Of a DNA stretch of 64,000 nt, positions 45,670 to 58,457 are shown one piece after another. Source of the stretch: Serendipita indica DSM 11827 (lineage: Eukaryota; Basidiomycota; Agaricomycetes; Sebacinales; Serendipitaceae); the NCBI GenBank assembly GCA_910890315.1, contig CAJVGD010000010.1:992001-1056000 (forward strand), in the 5' to 3' direction. The position numbers and the translations under genes are program-made. The notes under the pieces were generated by a model that was not told where the DNA came from, made no database searches, and saw only the letters and a program-made list of their open reading frames with translations. Position 1 is the first letter of the stretch. Each line of letters begins with the position of its first letter.

Positions 45670-46112
45670 TGACTCATTGTGACTGATAGAATTCTCATTG
45701 TATGTCCTATGTTTTCTTGTAGAACACGTGACAATCCTGTATCTCTCAAGCATTGCGCTGTACGAACGCAGAGAACCCTGACCTCGACCGAATCTACATT
45801 CGCCTCTTCTGGGCACTTTAAAGGTTGGCTCCAATCGACCTAATCTACTGGCACTATGGCTTTTCGCCTCGGTCACACTCCAGTGTGAGGCCGGGAAGAC
45901 GTGCACAATTCACAGACTAGAACGTGAAATGACCAAGGGCCAGCGAAGAAGGCTAGGAAGGTGAGAAAGGTGGAGAAGAAGCCCGTGAAAGGGTTGCTCT
46001 CGTTTGTCCCTTGGTTCCCTGTCTTGGAGGTGTTCAGCTGGTACAGCCGCTTGTCCTCTGGCACGTCGTGCTCTTGCGGCCGCGACATGCCCAATTCCGA
46101 AACTGCATATTA
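45670..46112. other. Intergenic between NLR and F-box-like remnant
   Basis: No gene recognised. Contains the second copy of the flanking direct repeat at 46020-46056. Confidence 0.5.
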
Positions 46113-47378
46113 AAGGCTCCCAGTAGATATTTGGAGAGGAGTATTCCGATACTTTCTTGGTTCATCTCTGTCAAACCCGAAATGTTCGAGCGTGATGCAC
46201 TACCAAACGTTCCTTTTCGAAGAAGACTGGGTGGTATTAGACCTATACAAAGTCAAGGAGAAGAATAGGGTGATACTAAGACTCGCCTCGTCCTCTTGGA
46301 AGCTGTTAGTGGACAAACTCGCCGACCGCATCGTTTTTGTCCATCCATTGGGATATCAAGTGCCGCCAGACTACCCCGTCTCGGATGTAAGGCACGTCCG
46401 TGTATCTTCTGATTCCTCAATCCATCTTCCATCGTTCTCTGATCCGCATGAAAGGAGCCAATTCGAGTTCGATACTTAATATATCGGCCCTCTTTCCATC
46501 GAACTCGGTGAAGACATGCCTCTGGCAAATGTCGCTACTCTGGAAGATGACGATATGGTCCTCCCCGATCCCTCCACGAGCACGGAGAGCCCAACGCCAA
46601 CACTTGTTCGTGCGCTACGATGGTACATACAGATTGATACAAACTGGCGCCATCAACTCGTTCATGAGCCCTTGCACTCTTTGGTTGCGCTCCATATCGA
46701 GTCGGGCTTGGAAAGTGCAAGTGTAGAGGCGCTCCATTTACCGATGCTTCGTTATCTCTACATAATGGTCTACATGCACAACAGGGCGAGCTATCTCACT
46801 CGATGACACTTTCCCGTACCTGGGCAACTCTGGGTAAAATATGAATCCCACTCGACCATCAGTGTAGGAGCGTTTGCTCATCGACACTCTAATACTCTTG
46901 AGGAACTTAGACTCATCGGAGAGGACGACGTGCCAGTTCTAGCGAGCTGCGTGAATGATCTCCCGCGCTTGAGGACGTACTTGACCAACTCGATGGTTAC
47001 ATTTAGTCGGATGGGCACCCAACTCAACCAAGTGTTGCGCGACTCTGGAGTGGAGTCAATGGTTGTTTCGGAAGACTGTCTCACCATTCAATTTCTCAAC
47101 GACTGGCTCGGCTGGGAACGGAGTTTCGAGGCTCTCGTTCCTTTAGTGTCTCAGCAGATCCAAGAGATGAAGAAGGATGTTCGATCTCAAATGCACGATA
47201 CTTGGGAGGAAATGACACGGGCCATAGAGGACAAGTGTACCAGAAGTGTCCACTTGGCGATACTTGGATGACCTATGTTATCCCAATCGACATCTTTGAT
47301 TCTGAGGGGACGCCTTGGGACTCGAAGGGGGCACGCTCTTTTGACTCGGAGGTCCGACGTGTATACGCCAGAGCTTGA
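46113..47378 (+). pseudogene. F-box-like family copy 6, degraded
   Basis: Begins at the family's PVxIWRxVF position (PVDIWRGVF) but without a usable ATG. Continues KLLVDKLADRIVFVHPLG, DYPVSDVRHVRV, then a TAA near 46477, PMLRYLYIMV, and a TGA near 46804 that replaces the conserved Trp of RWNFP. Further pieces are LPRLRTYLTNSM and MKKDVRSQMHDTWEEM, and a frame change precedes IFDSEGTPWDSKGARSF. It belongs to the same family as the array at 34-40 kb but lies on the far side of the NLR. Confidence 0.8.
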
Positions 47379-47883
47379 TGGCCAGGTAATCACCGGACAT
47401 GCAACTTGATGAAGGATACCGACGGCTGATAAAGTTTAGTGATCAGGAGCGGAGATGTCGCAATTCATCAAGAGAATGGGGAGCTCTCGGTACCGGAAGC
47501 GAACCACGGTGGCTAGACATGTCCGACGGAGGACATGAGCGGGGTAGTGTCCTCGCCGCTGATCTACCCAGATTGGTGGTAGTGCAAGTGGTCGGGTAGT
47601 CTCGGAGGCGCGTGGAATATGCGAGCGCATGGATAATAAAATCCTAGCTTTATGCTCATTCGAATGTTCTGCCCATCAAAGCCACGTGACCGGCTATTGG
47701 CCAGGGTGCCTGCGTACCTTAATCGCGAGCACACGGTAGCCAGTAACTCGTCCCACTGACGCTTATCACTTGCGGCTTGGAGCTGACCACGGCCACCAAC
47801 AACCACTGGACAATAAATATCACGATTAAATACGCTACACGGCGGGGCCTTTATTCCCCTCTAGAGCCCCAACGGTCGACGCC
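47379..47883. other. Intergenic, receptor promoter side
   Basis: About 500 bases, no gene seen. The last 130 bases contain CACGATTAAATACG-type AT-rich sequence before the receptor start. Confidence 0.45.
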
Positions 47884-50800
47884 ATGGCCCTCCTCAACCC
47901 TTGTCTCAACATTCTCCCGACCTCGCAGGTCATTGGCCTCTCCGTACGTCTACAGTGCTTACTATTCTGCTCATCTCGCTCTTTATTTCCATCCACTAGC
48001 CACCCTCTATCTTGATCGTCTCCCACCTCTTTGATTTTCGACAAGAAAAAACCCAATCGCTCATCTTTCACTAGTTTACAGCACTCGCAGGATTTATTTC
48101 CTCGTTTGCCGTCCTGTTTGTCCTCATCCTCGTCACCCGCAACTACATCCGCAACGTCCTCCACCCTCCCCCTGGGGGCGAATGGCGCCTCATTCGCACA
48201 CACGTAGACGCCTACCTGCTCTCCCTCCTTTTATCAGACTTTCTCCAGGGCCTCGGCGCTATTCTTAACATTAAATGGTCCGCCGAGCGCCAGGTTTACT
48301 GTTCTGCAACCTGCACCGCCCAGGGTTTCATTCAGATTGTTGGAGAAACTGGAGTCGGTATGAGCACGCTTGCTATCACAATCCAGACCTTTCTCGTCAT
48401 CTTTTTCCGATGGAGCCCCTCGCCACGCTCGTCCTGGATATGGAAAGCCGTCATCACCGCCATCTGGCTCTACGTCTGCATTTTTGCTGCCGTAGGCTAT
48501 GGTAAACATCACTCTCCCTCGTCTGACCCACAGACCGCCGACATTTTCTTCACGCCAACCCCCTATTGGTGCTGGATCAGCGGCAAATTCGACGCAGAGC
48601 GTATTGCCGGAGAGTATTTTTGGCTCTGGTTTGCCGCTTTTGTCAACATCATCCTCTACACCCTCCTCTTTTTCCGTGTGCGTGGAAATATCACCGTCGA
48701 CCCTCTTAATTGGCGTAGGGTCCGATTTAAGTGGCATCGCTATGGCGGTCAGGGACGCACAGCCGGAGGCGAAGGGTATTTTGATTCCGTCGCCCGTGGT
48801 GCTCGAGGTGGCGAGGCGGGCAAGGATGCCGCAAAAGAGGCGCTGAGCATGATTTGGTATCCGGTCACCTATACCATCCTCGTCCTCCCACTCAGTATCG
48901 TTCGTTGGTCTACGTTTAGACCTCCGGGTGCGTTTTATTTTCTCTCGAGCAACCTGTGCTGATAAGAGATAGGGCGCACGGAACCACATGTCCCGTTTGC
49001 GGTCACTTCTGTCGTGATTGTCATCTTTTCCCTTTCTGGTGCCGCAAACGTTGTCCTCATTCTCTGGACACGCAAGAATCTTTTACTCTTTGGCCAACGA
49101 GGCGTCGTCAACCCGGCGAAAATCGGTCCAGCCGCCACGGGGAGAGCCCAGCGTCTGCAGGCACTCGAAGCCAAGAAGAATGCACGTCGCAAACCCGAGG
49201 GTGATCCAGAAGACAATGTAGGCGTGAAGCGGATCCAACCGTCTACAGGGGCCGAGGAGGAAGAAGTCGTCGAGGGACCAGGTGGGATGGGCAACGAAAA
49301 GTCTCCCAATGGCCACCGACGCGGGTCAAGTTCAAGCGGGAATGAACGTAAAGGACGTTTTGGGATCCGGCATTTCATCGGTCTTGCCCCACTCCAAATT
49401 GGGTCGTCCAAAGAGGGAGGACGGCGCAACTCGACATCCAAGGCTGGTCCTGACCAAGGCTCGTCCACCAACGACACGAGCACAGATGGTATAGGCCCCC
49501 TTTCACCCATCTCGGCACGTGGTGGGAATCGCAGTGCGAGGAATGGTGGCGATACGAGTTTTGCTGCTGGTGGGTTTACTACGGGTGCATTTGAGAGTGA
49601 ACGTAGTTTCGAGTTGGGTAGTACGGGCGTGCTCCCGCCTCCGTTGGGTACAGCTAGTGGGCCATCGTCCCCGTCAACCCCCATTTCCGTCCCTGCGGCA
49701 GCTGGGTATTCGCATCCCTTGGTCGTGGGTGGTGGACGAATGTCGACGGTGGCTGAAATGTCCCAGACAGGGACAGGCGGTGTACGTTCGCATGCCGATG
49801 TCGCGGGAGCAGAAGCAGGAGAAGAAAGTAGTGCAGGCGATATTGTCTATGCCTTTGGCTCGCGAGAACCGACGGATGCGTACGGTTATGGCGACGAATT
49901 GGAGCAGCAACATGCGATCCGGACTGGTGCCAGTTTCTCTGGACTCCTCCCTGCTGATTCAACACCACCAACCACGATGTCCATGCAACTCGATGATGGT
50001 GTCGTGCCAGAGGGCATGAGCCGCGACTTGGGCGCGCTCGCAGCGGAATATGACATCGATATTGAACGCGAAAAGGAGCGCAAGGGTTTACAACGTCAAC
50101 TTGGAGCATACTCGTTTGGCGGCTCACCATCTCAACACGACAAGGTGGCTCGATTGGAGGTTCCCGGACACGGCCATGGAGATGCACCAGGTGCACAGAT
50201 CAGCAACCGATCCGATTTCCTCGACCTTGAACGCTCGACTCCAGGACATAGTAGTGCAGGTGTGAGCACTGGCGAACATGGAAAGGGCAAAGACGTCGAA
50301 TTTCCTGTCTATCCTGTCCCCCCGCCTCTTCCACCTACGTATCCGCCCGCACCTCGTCGGGAATCCGCAGCGAGTTCGAATGAGGGCCGGCGTGTATCGG
50401 GCGCGGGCCACGAAGGACGGCGCGGGTCTGCAGCGTCTGCTGGGTCAAGAGCCTATGCGCCGTATCAACATTATCCACTTCCGACAAATAGACCTGATAG
50501 TTCGCGTTCGGCGCAGCGACCGGATAGCTCGCGGTCTCGTCAGAGCGAGTCAGGAAAGCGACCAGACATGTCGGACTATAGTGTACCTATGAAGGTGAGC
50601 TTTACGTTTTTTGTTCTCCCACCCATCGTCTCTCCCTCGTCTAGTTGGAACAAGAGGGAATGACACGCTCTAGAATCTCTAATGTCTCGCATCACGTCGA
50701 CTGGACGGATCCTGACCACCCTCTTCGTCTCTAGTTCAACCCTACCCCTGCACCCACAAAAGATTTCCCTATTTCGCCATTTGATGATCACTCGCCCTAC

Positions 50801-51529
50801 GACAAGGCACACAATGCTAGCTCCAAGTCGCTCGGACGCGCTTCGACCCGCACCACGGATTCACAGCTCAGACCGACCAATGCACCGTGGGCATCGCTCA
50901 CTGCACTTTTCATGGGCCGTCCTTCGACGTCGTCGAGCCGTGGACCGGGTAGTAGCGTCGAAGATTTGACGCGCCATGACGCATCGGACAAGCCACGACA
51001 ACTCTATGCAACGGAAAAGACTCGACAGGGTGCAGACAATGTGGAGCTTAGTGTGATGACCACGAACAAGATTAACCGGTCCTCGTCCACGACGGCACTC
51101 TCAACACCCATGCCCCGCACACGAGACAATTCGATGGAGGAGCATGTCTACCTCGCCGATGCGCACAACGTGTTTGGCGATGGTCATGCATTATCACCCC
51201 TCGGCGCACTTACTGCGGGTGGTCCACTTCGCAAAAGTGTATCCTCTACGTCTGAGAGGAGCGCGAGCGGGAGCTGGTCCCGTGCGACGGCAACGGCAAA
51301 TGCAAAGGCCGCACTCTTCTATCATTCGCAATCGTCCCATCAAGCGCACCCTGTACCCCAATCCTCGCATATCACCCAGCCACAGCTATATACTCAAAGC
51401 CATTTACAACCAGACGTGTACCGACCGACAACCGCGGGTTCCACCAGGTCACATCGGTCCTATACGTTTGGTCCGCCCGGACTCTCGGCGCACGACGATG
51501 ACAATAATGTGGTGGGTCGCGCTCTGTGA
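47884..51529 (+). CDS. Seven-transmembrane receptor (cAMP-receptor/Git3-like class) with long tail
   Basis: Protein of 1126 aa from exons 47884-47943, 48075-48927, 48973-50594, 50645-50695, 50735-51529, all in phase. The first about 330 residues hold seven hydrophobic segments (GFISSFAVLFVLILV, LLSLLLSDFLQGLGAI, MSTLAITIQTFLVIFF, ITAIWLYVCIFAAV, EYFWLWFAAFVNIILYTLLFF, IWYPVTYTILVLPLSIVRW, SVVIVIFSLSGAANVVLIL). The remaining about 790 residues are a Ser/Gly/Pro-rich cytosolic tail with clustered RRxS and SRSxxRPDSSRS sites suited to kinases. The TM6 WYP and TM7 patterns fit the fungal cAMP-receptor-like or Git3-like GPCRs that signal to G-alpha and the cAMP/PKA pathway. The ligand is unknown. 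The fourth intron (39 nt) is the least certain. Confidence 0.78.
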
Positions 51530-51842
51530 GCGAGTATACTCCAAGCTCTCCAAACTATTTCATCTTCTCTTTATCTTCTGTTATCCAAAGACGCAGGAAG
51601 AGCCAGTGCTGCAACCATGCCCAGAGCAATGTAGCAACAGCGCTCACCCACGTCCTCCATTCAACCCCAACTCGGAATCTCTCCTCTGTGCATTAGCTTT
51701 CTATCCTGTCACCTTCTCCAATACCGGATCCTATAATAAACTAGCCAGAAAAATGTTCGCCCGTTGTTGTACACAATCCGTTCTCAATAAATTTCTGGGA
51801 AAATAGATCGATTCCGAGAATAAGTAGACTGTTATACGACAT
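51530..51842. other. Convergent intergenic
   Basis: About 310 bases between the 3' ends of the receptor and UGGT genes. An AATAAA-like word (51786-51791) may be a polyadenylation signal for the receptor transcript. Confidence 0.4.
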
Positions 51843-54800
51843 TCACAGCTCGGGGTGCACCAGCGGCTCTTGTCCTGCGACGCCTGGGGAAGCAGACGTA
51901 GACTCCTCAGACGACGCCGGCGGGACATCACTCTTTTTCTCGCCCGCAAGTGCATCGACTTCTGCGCCCAATGCAGTTTCGCCAATCTTGCCTTCATGCA
52001 CCAAACGACGCGCAAATGCTGCAATCTCTGCGTCGTACTGAGACCACTCGGGGATCTGACGTGCACGCGAGAGCTTGGGCTCCTTCTACTCGCCACGAAC
52101 CAAACCAGCCATGCCACCAAGTAGCATTACGGGTTTGGGAGTGGTGACAGTGCACGCGAATTGATTGGCGAGTAGGCACGTGGACGTGCCGAGCACGAGT
52201 GGCGGCGCGACAGGTTGGACAGCGCATAGGCGGCCAAAGTGGAGTTCCAAGCAAAAACGGCAAAACACAAGAGGAAATATGTTAGGTCTAGTTCGGAGCA
52301 AATGAAACACTAGAAACAAACGTACGGTTAACGGGTTTTGACACAAGTCAATCGTCTTCGCTTGGTCCAAACGGTCCTTGCTACCTGAATACAGGGTCAG
52401 CTGCCTCGCGACCGCGTGAAGTAGACGTCGCGCATACACCAGGTTTCACACTAGTGGAAGATACGGATCAGTCGGGCGCATGCTTGCATACAGTAGTAGA
52501 CGTACCCAAAGCCAGTTTTTGTCCAACGAAAACTGCCACGGTGTCAGCAGTGATGACTACAAGCCAATGTTACCGGCTTACGATTGGAACCTCGAACTGC
52601 ATATTGTTAGGGAGATCTAACGGATGGTCAGCTACGAAACACCGATTATATATGCAGTACCTTGATCCAAGTTGGCCAGCGAGTTCGGGTCAGCGGAAAG
52701 TTGTTGATAGTGGCCACGAAGCCGATCCTATAACCCGTGAGACACATCTTTGATGATGTATAGAGTACTTACACCGGCGGCTAGCTGTCTGAAGCGAACG
52801 AGATCGATGACATAGAGAGCACTGACGCGAGATTAGACAGCCAAATAGCCCTTGGGTAGATCCCTACCTAATATGATACGGTTTGCCTCTCAGATAGTCT
52901 TTCCAATAGCCCGTCTTCCAGAACCGGAAACCTTCCATATCCGGATTATCGTCACCCATAGGTGTATATCCGTATGGTGCCCCCTGTAGATCAAGGTCGA
53001 CGAGTTCCTGAAGGTCCGTGCGCACGATTTGATCCGCATCGACGAAAATGACCTTCTTTAGATCCATGGGGAACAGGACGTCCAGGAAAAGAATCTTGTA
53101 TCCCCAGATAACACGCTGCTTTTCCCTCTGTGAGCGCAACCAGGATGGCCACTTGTACGTGACGAGCTCGTATTGGAAGTCATACTCCTCCGCCAAGTGA
53201 GGAATAAACTCCAAGAAGGAAGGTGACAAAAAGTTTTCGATGAACCAAAACTTGACTGTGCTGTTCGTGTTCTTCATGACGCTCGCAATCATAATCGATG
53301 CGAACCGCTATAGACGGCTCAGTGGAAGAGATTTAAACATACTACACGAGACATACCTCGTATAGATGTCCAGATGCGACAGTAAAGATGTTGATATCCG
53401 CCTCGGGACTTTCTGGAGGTGGTTGAATCCACTCAGCGACGCTAGTCTATGTGAGCGGCCTGTCTCCAACACAGCCGATGAACTTACGCTTGAACCACCT
53501 TTTGTACCGCAGATGAGAAGAAGCCCTCTCTACGTGGTGGTTGGAGAACGTCTGCATCTGCTTGACCTTGTTGTCTGCGGAAACGTGGATAAAGAGTCAG
53601 GCCTTCAAAGCTCGTAAGCGTGACCTCCGCTCCCGCCTCGCTCTCCACTGGCGGACTATCCCAACCGGCATTGCCAACGCTCTCAATAGTAAAGATGTCC
53701 TCCCCACGCCCACGTTTGAGCTCGAGTTGGAAAACTCCAGGCTTGGCTTTGAACTGCAAGTACCCCAAGTTCTCCATGACTAGCGTATCGGCAATCGGTG
53801 TCGAATCGTATTTTGTGAGCTGAAGTTGCAGGCCGCGCGGAGGTGCTCCCGACGTCGTATCCCGAGCATGTCCTTCAATCACGAGGAAATCGAGATCGAA
53901 CAGGGCTTTTACGCCTGCAACTTTCTCATGGCTGCTCAGTGCTGATAGATGAATGTTGTCCAGATCGTGGATAGATTCCCGTGGGCGGACGAGCCACGAA
54001 GACGGCACGTCCATCGAGAGAGTATAGATAGGTTCCTCCGGCAGGTTCTTGAAGGTAGCCATTGCAGGTATTTCCTCTCTATTTACAGATTAGCTCTGAA
54101 TAGTCGACTTCTGTCAACTCACCCGACATCGTCAAAGACCAACGCCTCTCGCAATACTGAGCGATAGAAGCGTTTGAGTGGTAACTGAACAGCCTCAGGA
54201 TGGTATAGTCGGACCAATGAATAAGACTCACCTCTTCTCGAGTTTGGTCGGTGACAAGGTAAAGTTCGAGATATACAGAGTCGAGCGTCGTGAGCCACTA
54301 CAAAATGTCAGTCAATTCTAACAATTGTCTAAGACCCGACCTTGATGAGAGCACCCCACTTTTGTGCAGTTTCCGACACTGGGTCAAGGAGTACGGCAAA
54401 GTGGAACAACGCCTTGGACTCGTCGCCAATGGTGAGTTTCCTAAAGCAAGTTCAAACAAAGTAAAATGCTATGCAAACGACTTACGAATGCTTCGAATCC
54501 AAATGACGATACTGACGCTGACGAGGACGCTGTGGCATATTGAAGAGACCCTCGGCACTTGGGTCCGGAATTTGTACTGAGGCCACTATGGATGCGGCAG
54601 TCGAAATCATATCCGCGAAAGTAGTTCTGCAACCCGTCAACCAGTCATCTCTCCCCTAACAATTTTTTACCTGTCCATGGAATCTTCGCTGAACCCAATC
54701 TCCTTCAGAGCTTCCAGGATGGGCGTCGCTCGTCGTTGCTTCTCGTACGCGAGCATCGGAGAAAAGTCGATGGCGCCGAAATCACCCGCTTCGAGTGGAC

Positions 54801-57800
54801 CAATAACCTGCTCTGCGTCAATCGCGAATAGTGTAAGGGGATCACTCACCCTTCCATTCACCAGTAAGCCTGTTTGTCCCGGCTTTAGGCCAATGTCACG
54901 CGCCAGAAGTTGACCTGACATGCAGTATTTGAGGTATTCGGCAGAGTTGACCTGTCCAGCAATAAGAGAAACATCGATCAAATCGTGGGACATACTGGGT
55001 TTGGAGCATCGCTTTCCCACTTCTCTGCAAAGGCTGGCAGAGAGAGAGTCGATAGTCTACCCGAGAGCTGTTGCAGGACAGTTGACAACCGTGGAGTGGA
55101 TGTCGTGTCGGAGAAGGGCAATGTCCTCGGCGCATGAATGAATCCGAGGCGGAAGTTCTTCTCGACGTCCAATGCTTTCATTGCTTCTGTGGCCATCCCC
55201 CTAGCGATGGAATCATCAAGGTCGCCAATAACCCACACCGTCGCCAGCAGCGACTCCGTTCCCTCTGGTGCAGGTCAGATATCAGCCATCTCTCTAAGAT
55301 CAATGAACTGACCCGGATAAAGCAGATCCTCATTTGGCCATTCAAAACCAGACGTCCTAAATAGAGTATCCAGTCGTTCAACCCGAAGAGGGGACGTTTC
55401 AGGATCCGGGAAGAGGAAGCGATTACGACGCTTAGGTGTCGAAGGAAGATCATAGAAGTACGTCGACATATCCACAGGTTGGTTGCTCGACAGTCGTCCG
55501 ACTTGGACCTCAGTTTGGAGATACTGAGTCTGTAAGCCTACTTCTCGTTGGAGGGATACCAAAAAGTTCTGTAACATGGTTATTAGTGGCCCAACGGCAA
55601 GGAGGTACGTACTGTATCCAGAGGGAAGTGTTTTCCGTTGAGAAAAACGTGTCCTAGCTCCCATTTGCGACTCTGTACGTCCATACGTTTAGCCCATCGT
55701 TCCGCTTTGGCCAATCGCTCGACCGAGTGTGGCTCTTGCCCTGCCAGAACTGTATCATAGTCATGGGATACAGACTCATCGAGCTCTATTTGGAGCAAGG
55801 GTTTGACGTTTATCCCGAGATTATTGAAGAAAGCATTGGCTATCAGAAAGTCGATGGTCTCTCCCTCTGATTGGGCTGCTATGAGCTGTAAAACGTCAGA
55901 CCGGGTATTGCATGGGGAGACGTCGTACTGATCGAATGAAGTCCATTGTCTCCTTTGGTCCGTAATGCTTATGGACGTAGTTGAAAATTCTGGCGGCCTT
56001 TGCACCTGAGGAGCAGGGTAAGAGTTGACATTTGCAAGTCATGTTTCGCGCACCTTCTGGTGTATCTACGAGTGGGACGATTCCCCACGTGAATGGGAAC
56101 TTCTTGTTGATAATGTTCGACACGTGCTTGAAGATCCAAATAAGAGAATCGCGGTTCGATAGATCAACTGCGAGAACAACATTCCATAGGTTAATTCCAA
56201 GCGTGTGGAAAGAACCCGGGTAGATGGGCGTCAGAAGCTACCTTGAGAGTTAGAGAATCTATTTAACGTAGAAGGATAAGTTCTCACACTTTCAATGCCC
56301 TTGGGCCACGCCTTGTATGCATCGTCCTTTTGCAAGTCATTGAGCCAAAGAATGACATCACCACCCTCTGGACGGTCAGAAGCGTCGAAAATGCCGTCAA
56401 ACAAGTTTCCTTGACTAAACGACTCTGCAACCGGTTGGCCAGCGAGAGCTTCCAGGGCTTGAGTAGATGTCAATCCCAATGAGGTGAGACCTTCCATAAT
56501 TGTACGCTCAGATCGAAGCATATTCAGGACACTAAGGCGGAGGATGAGCGAGTACATGTACATACTGCAGGTACCCACTTGAAAGGATTGAAGGAGGACA
56601 TGTCCTCGATAGGCTTGCCGTTGAGCCAGAGAAGGCTCATCCCTTTGGGCACGCGTCGCGAGTTGAATGCCATTTCAAACTGTAGCTCCCCATTGATGTC
56701 GACTTTTCTCGCCAGTTCTGTAGCGTACAGCGGGAAATTTTCCGCCAATTGGATGAATGTGTCCAAAGGATTTTGCGACTGCAGGATGAGAGATGTTGCC
56801 TGGACACCAAGGTCTAAAATCGTAAGCGGGGAAGAGGATCTAATGGTAAGAACACACATTGAAACTCCTCCTTGGTAAGTGGTGCTGTCAGGTTCAGTGG
56901 CTCGCTGGATGAAGAAGGCAAGCTGTTGAGAATTTCGCGAACAATGTCCACAAGCGGCGCATTCTCTTCAATGGCAACATCCTTGATATCGTTGTTAGCG
57001 GAATCTGTGAGAAACATTAGATAGCTGCCTCCATCGAAAATATATACGCACTGCGGGACCGTCTATCATCCAATGCAAGATAATCCATTTTCTTCAAGTC
57101 TAATCCCACTCCATATCCGGTAAGATACTGCTGCTTGACAGGTGCTGGACTCTCCCCTTTGGGCGGGACAACTTTGGGTGCGGGAACGTGGCGGAAGACA
57201 TATTGGATTTTGGGAGGGAAAGCGGCAGCAGACTCCATAAGAGTTTTATGGAGGTCCAGGAAATTTGGCGATGTCAGGTCTGCATAGAGAATCGCAGTCC
57301 GTGGCGGAGCGAAGACGGTAGTCGCTGGGTCGGGATAGATGTGATCAAACGGAAGCAGCTTGGCTTTCTTTGGAGGACTTAACATGTATGAGATAGGTAT
57401 ATAAAGCAGTAGTAAAAGACACATACGTGGCAGATTGACCCGAGGCAGCGTCTAGGGCTTCTCTCGACAATACCGCATGCAAGTCCTCGCTTGAGCACAG
57501 TCGTGAGCCATACCAATCGATCCAACTTCCACAACCATCGCCATCACTGATATACCCATTCGGCAGACGGATATTCTCCAAGTTTCGATCATTGTAAAAC
57601 TGATAAAACGCCTCGAGCTTGGGAGCGGAGACGTGTAAGGAAAGTGCGAGCTCGAATTGTTTCAGCGTGTCGTGTGTGAAGAATCCGTGGTGTTGGAAAA
57701 GTGCCAGTGCAGCTTGATGAATAGCTTCTGGTGAAAGCTTCCCCAAGGGTTCCGGAAACGTATCAGGTGACGTTAGGAGGTCCACAAGTGGGAAGAAACT

Positions 57801-58043
57801 CTGCGGCTGATCAAGCGCTGCCGTCTCTCTACAGCCGTCGAAAGTCCAGAGTCAAAGCAGCATTCAGATAGTCAGTTTCGTTGGATATAATGTAGTATAA
57901 TTCGCGTACAGGATCTCTAGAAGCAGATTATGGGCTGGCCAGCTGGTTCGCAGGCCAACCGTGACCGGTAGAGCAGCATTGGCACGGGTGAGATGTGAAA
58001 CGGTGAATAGAAGGACTGGAAGTGCCCTTCTGAGGGACGTCAT
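51843..58043 (-). CDS. UDP-glucose:glycoprotein glucosyltransferase (UGGT)
   Basis: ER quality-control enzyme that reglucosylates misfolded N-glycoproteins. Starts [18 protein letters not shown], a signal peptide, followed by [14 protein letters not shown]. About twenty exons encode the thioredoxin-like domains (for example [44 protein letters not shown]). The C-terminal GT24 catalytic domain has [19 protein letters not shown], the metal-binding [48 protein letters not shown] and LANLDQDLPNNM. The last intron (52325-52086, 240 nt) is unusually long; the final exon 52085-51843 encodes [18 protein letters not shown]. The protein ends HPEL rather than HDEL. Many internal exon borders were not traced base by base. 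Confidence 0.92.
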
Positions 58044-58457
58044 TGTGTGTCGGCCTCGCCTTTTGCGTTTCCGATATTCTACGTGTCGTCGTGGAGGGGT
58101 TCAAGTTCAATGATGTGCCACTCAATATCAACCACATGGCGTTCTGCCTGGGACGTTACTCACAGAAAGTGCCTTTTGCGTGTAATTGTGGATCCATGAG
58201 GACCACCCCAAGTTGTAAAGCCTCGGAATATGGCGTACATCGCAGCGAATAACAAACACTATGGAGCAGAAACACGAGTAGTGAATGTGACAGATAGTAG
58301 AGAAACGAGATGAGCAAGGAGCGTGTAAGGGGCCGAGCAAACGCTGGCCAGAATAGAGAAGTGCCAATAAGGATAGGGTCCGTTGGCATAAAGAGAGACC
58401 TGTGTATAATAGTTTCGCAGTCGATCACGATTTATGTTTATGCGTTTGTCAAGTCTT
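58044..58457. other. Intergenic between MSS4-like and UGGT genes
   Basis: About 410 bases, 3' flank of the kinase and 5' flank of UGGT on the same strand. Nothing recognisable. Confidence 0.45.

Noticed and set aside
52086-52439. Minus-strand reading frame reading on into UGGT's last part, at first taken for a separate small protein
   Set aside because: The flanking exons match the UGGT C-terminus ([12 protein letters not shown] joined to [10 protein letters not shown]), so the segment is an intron.
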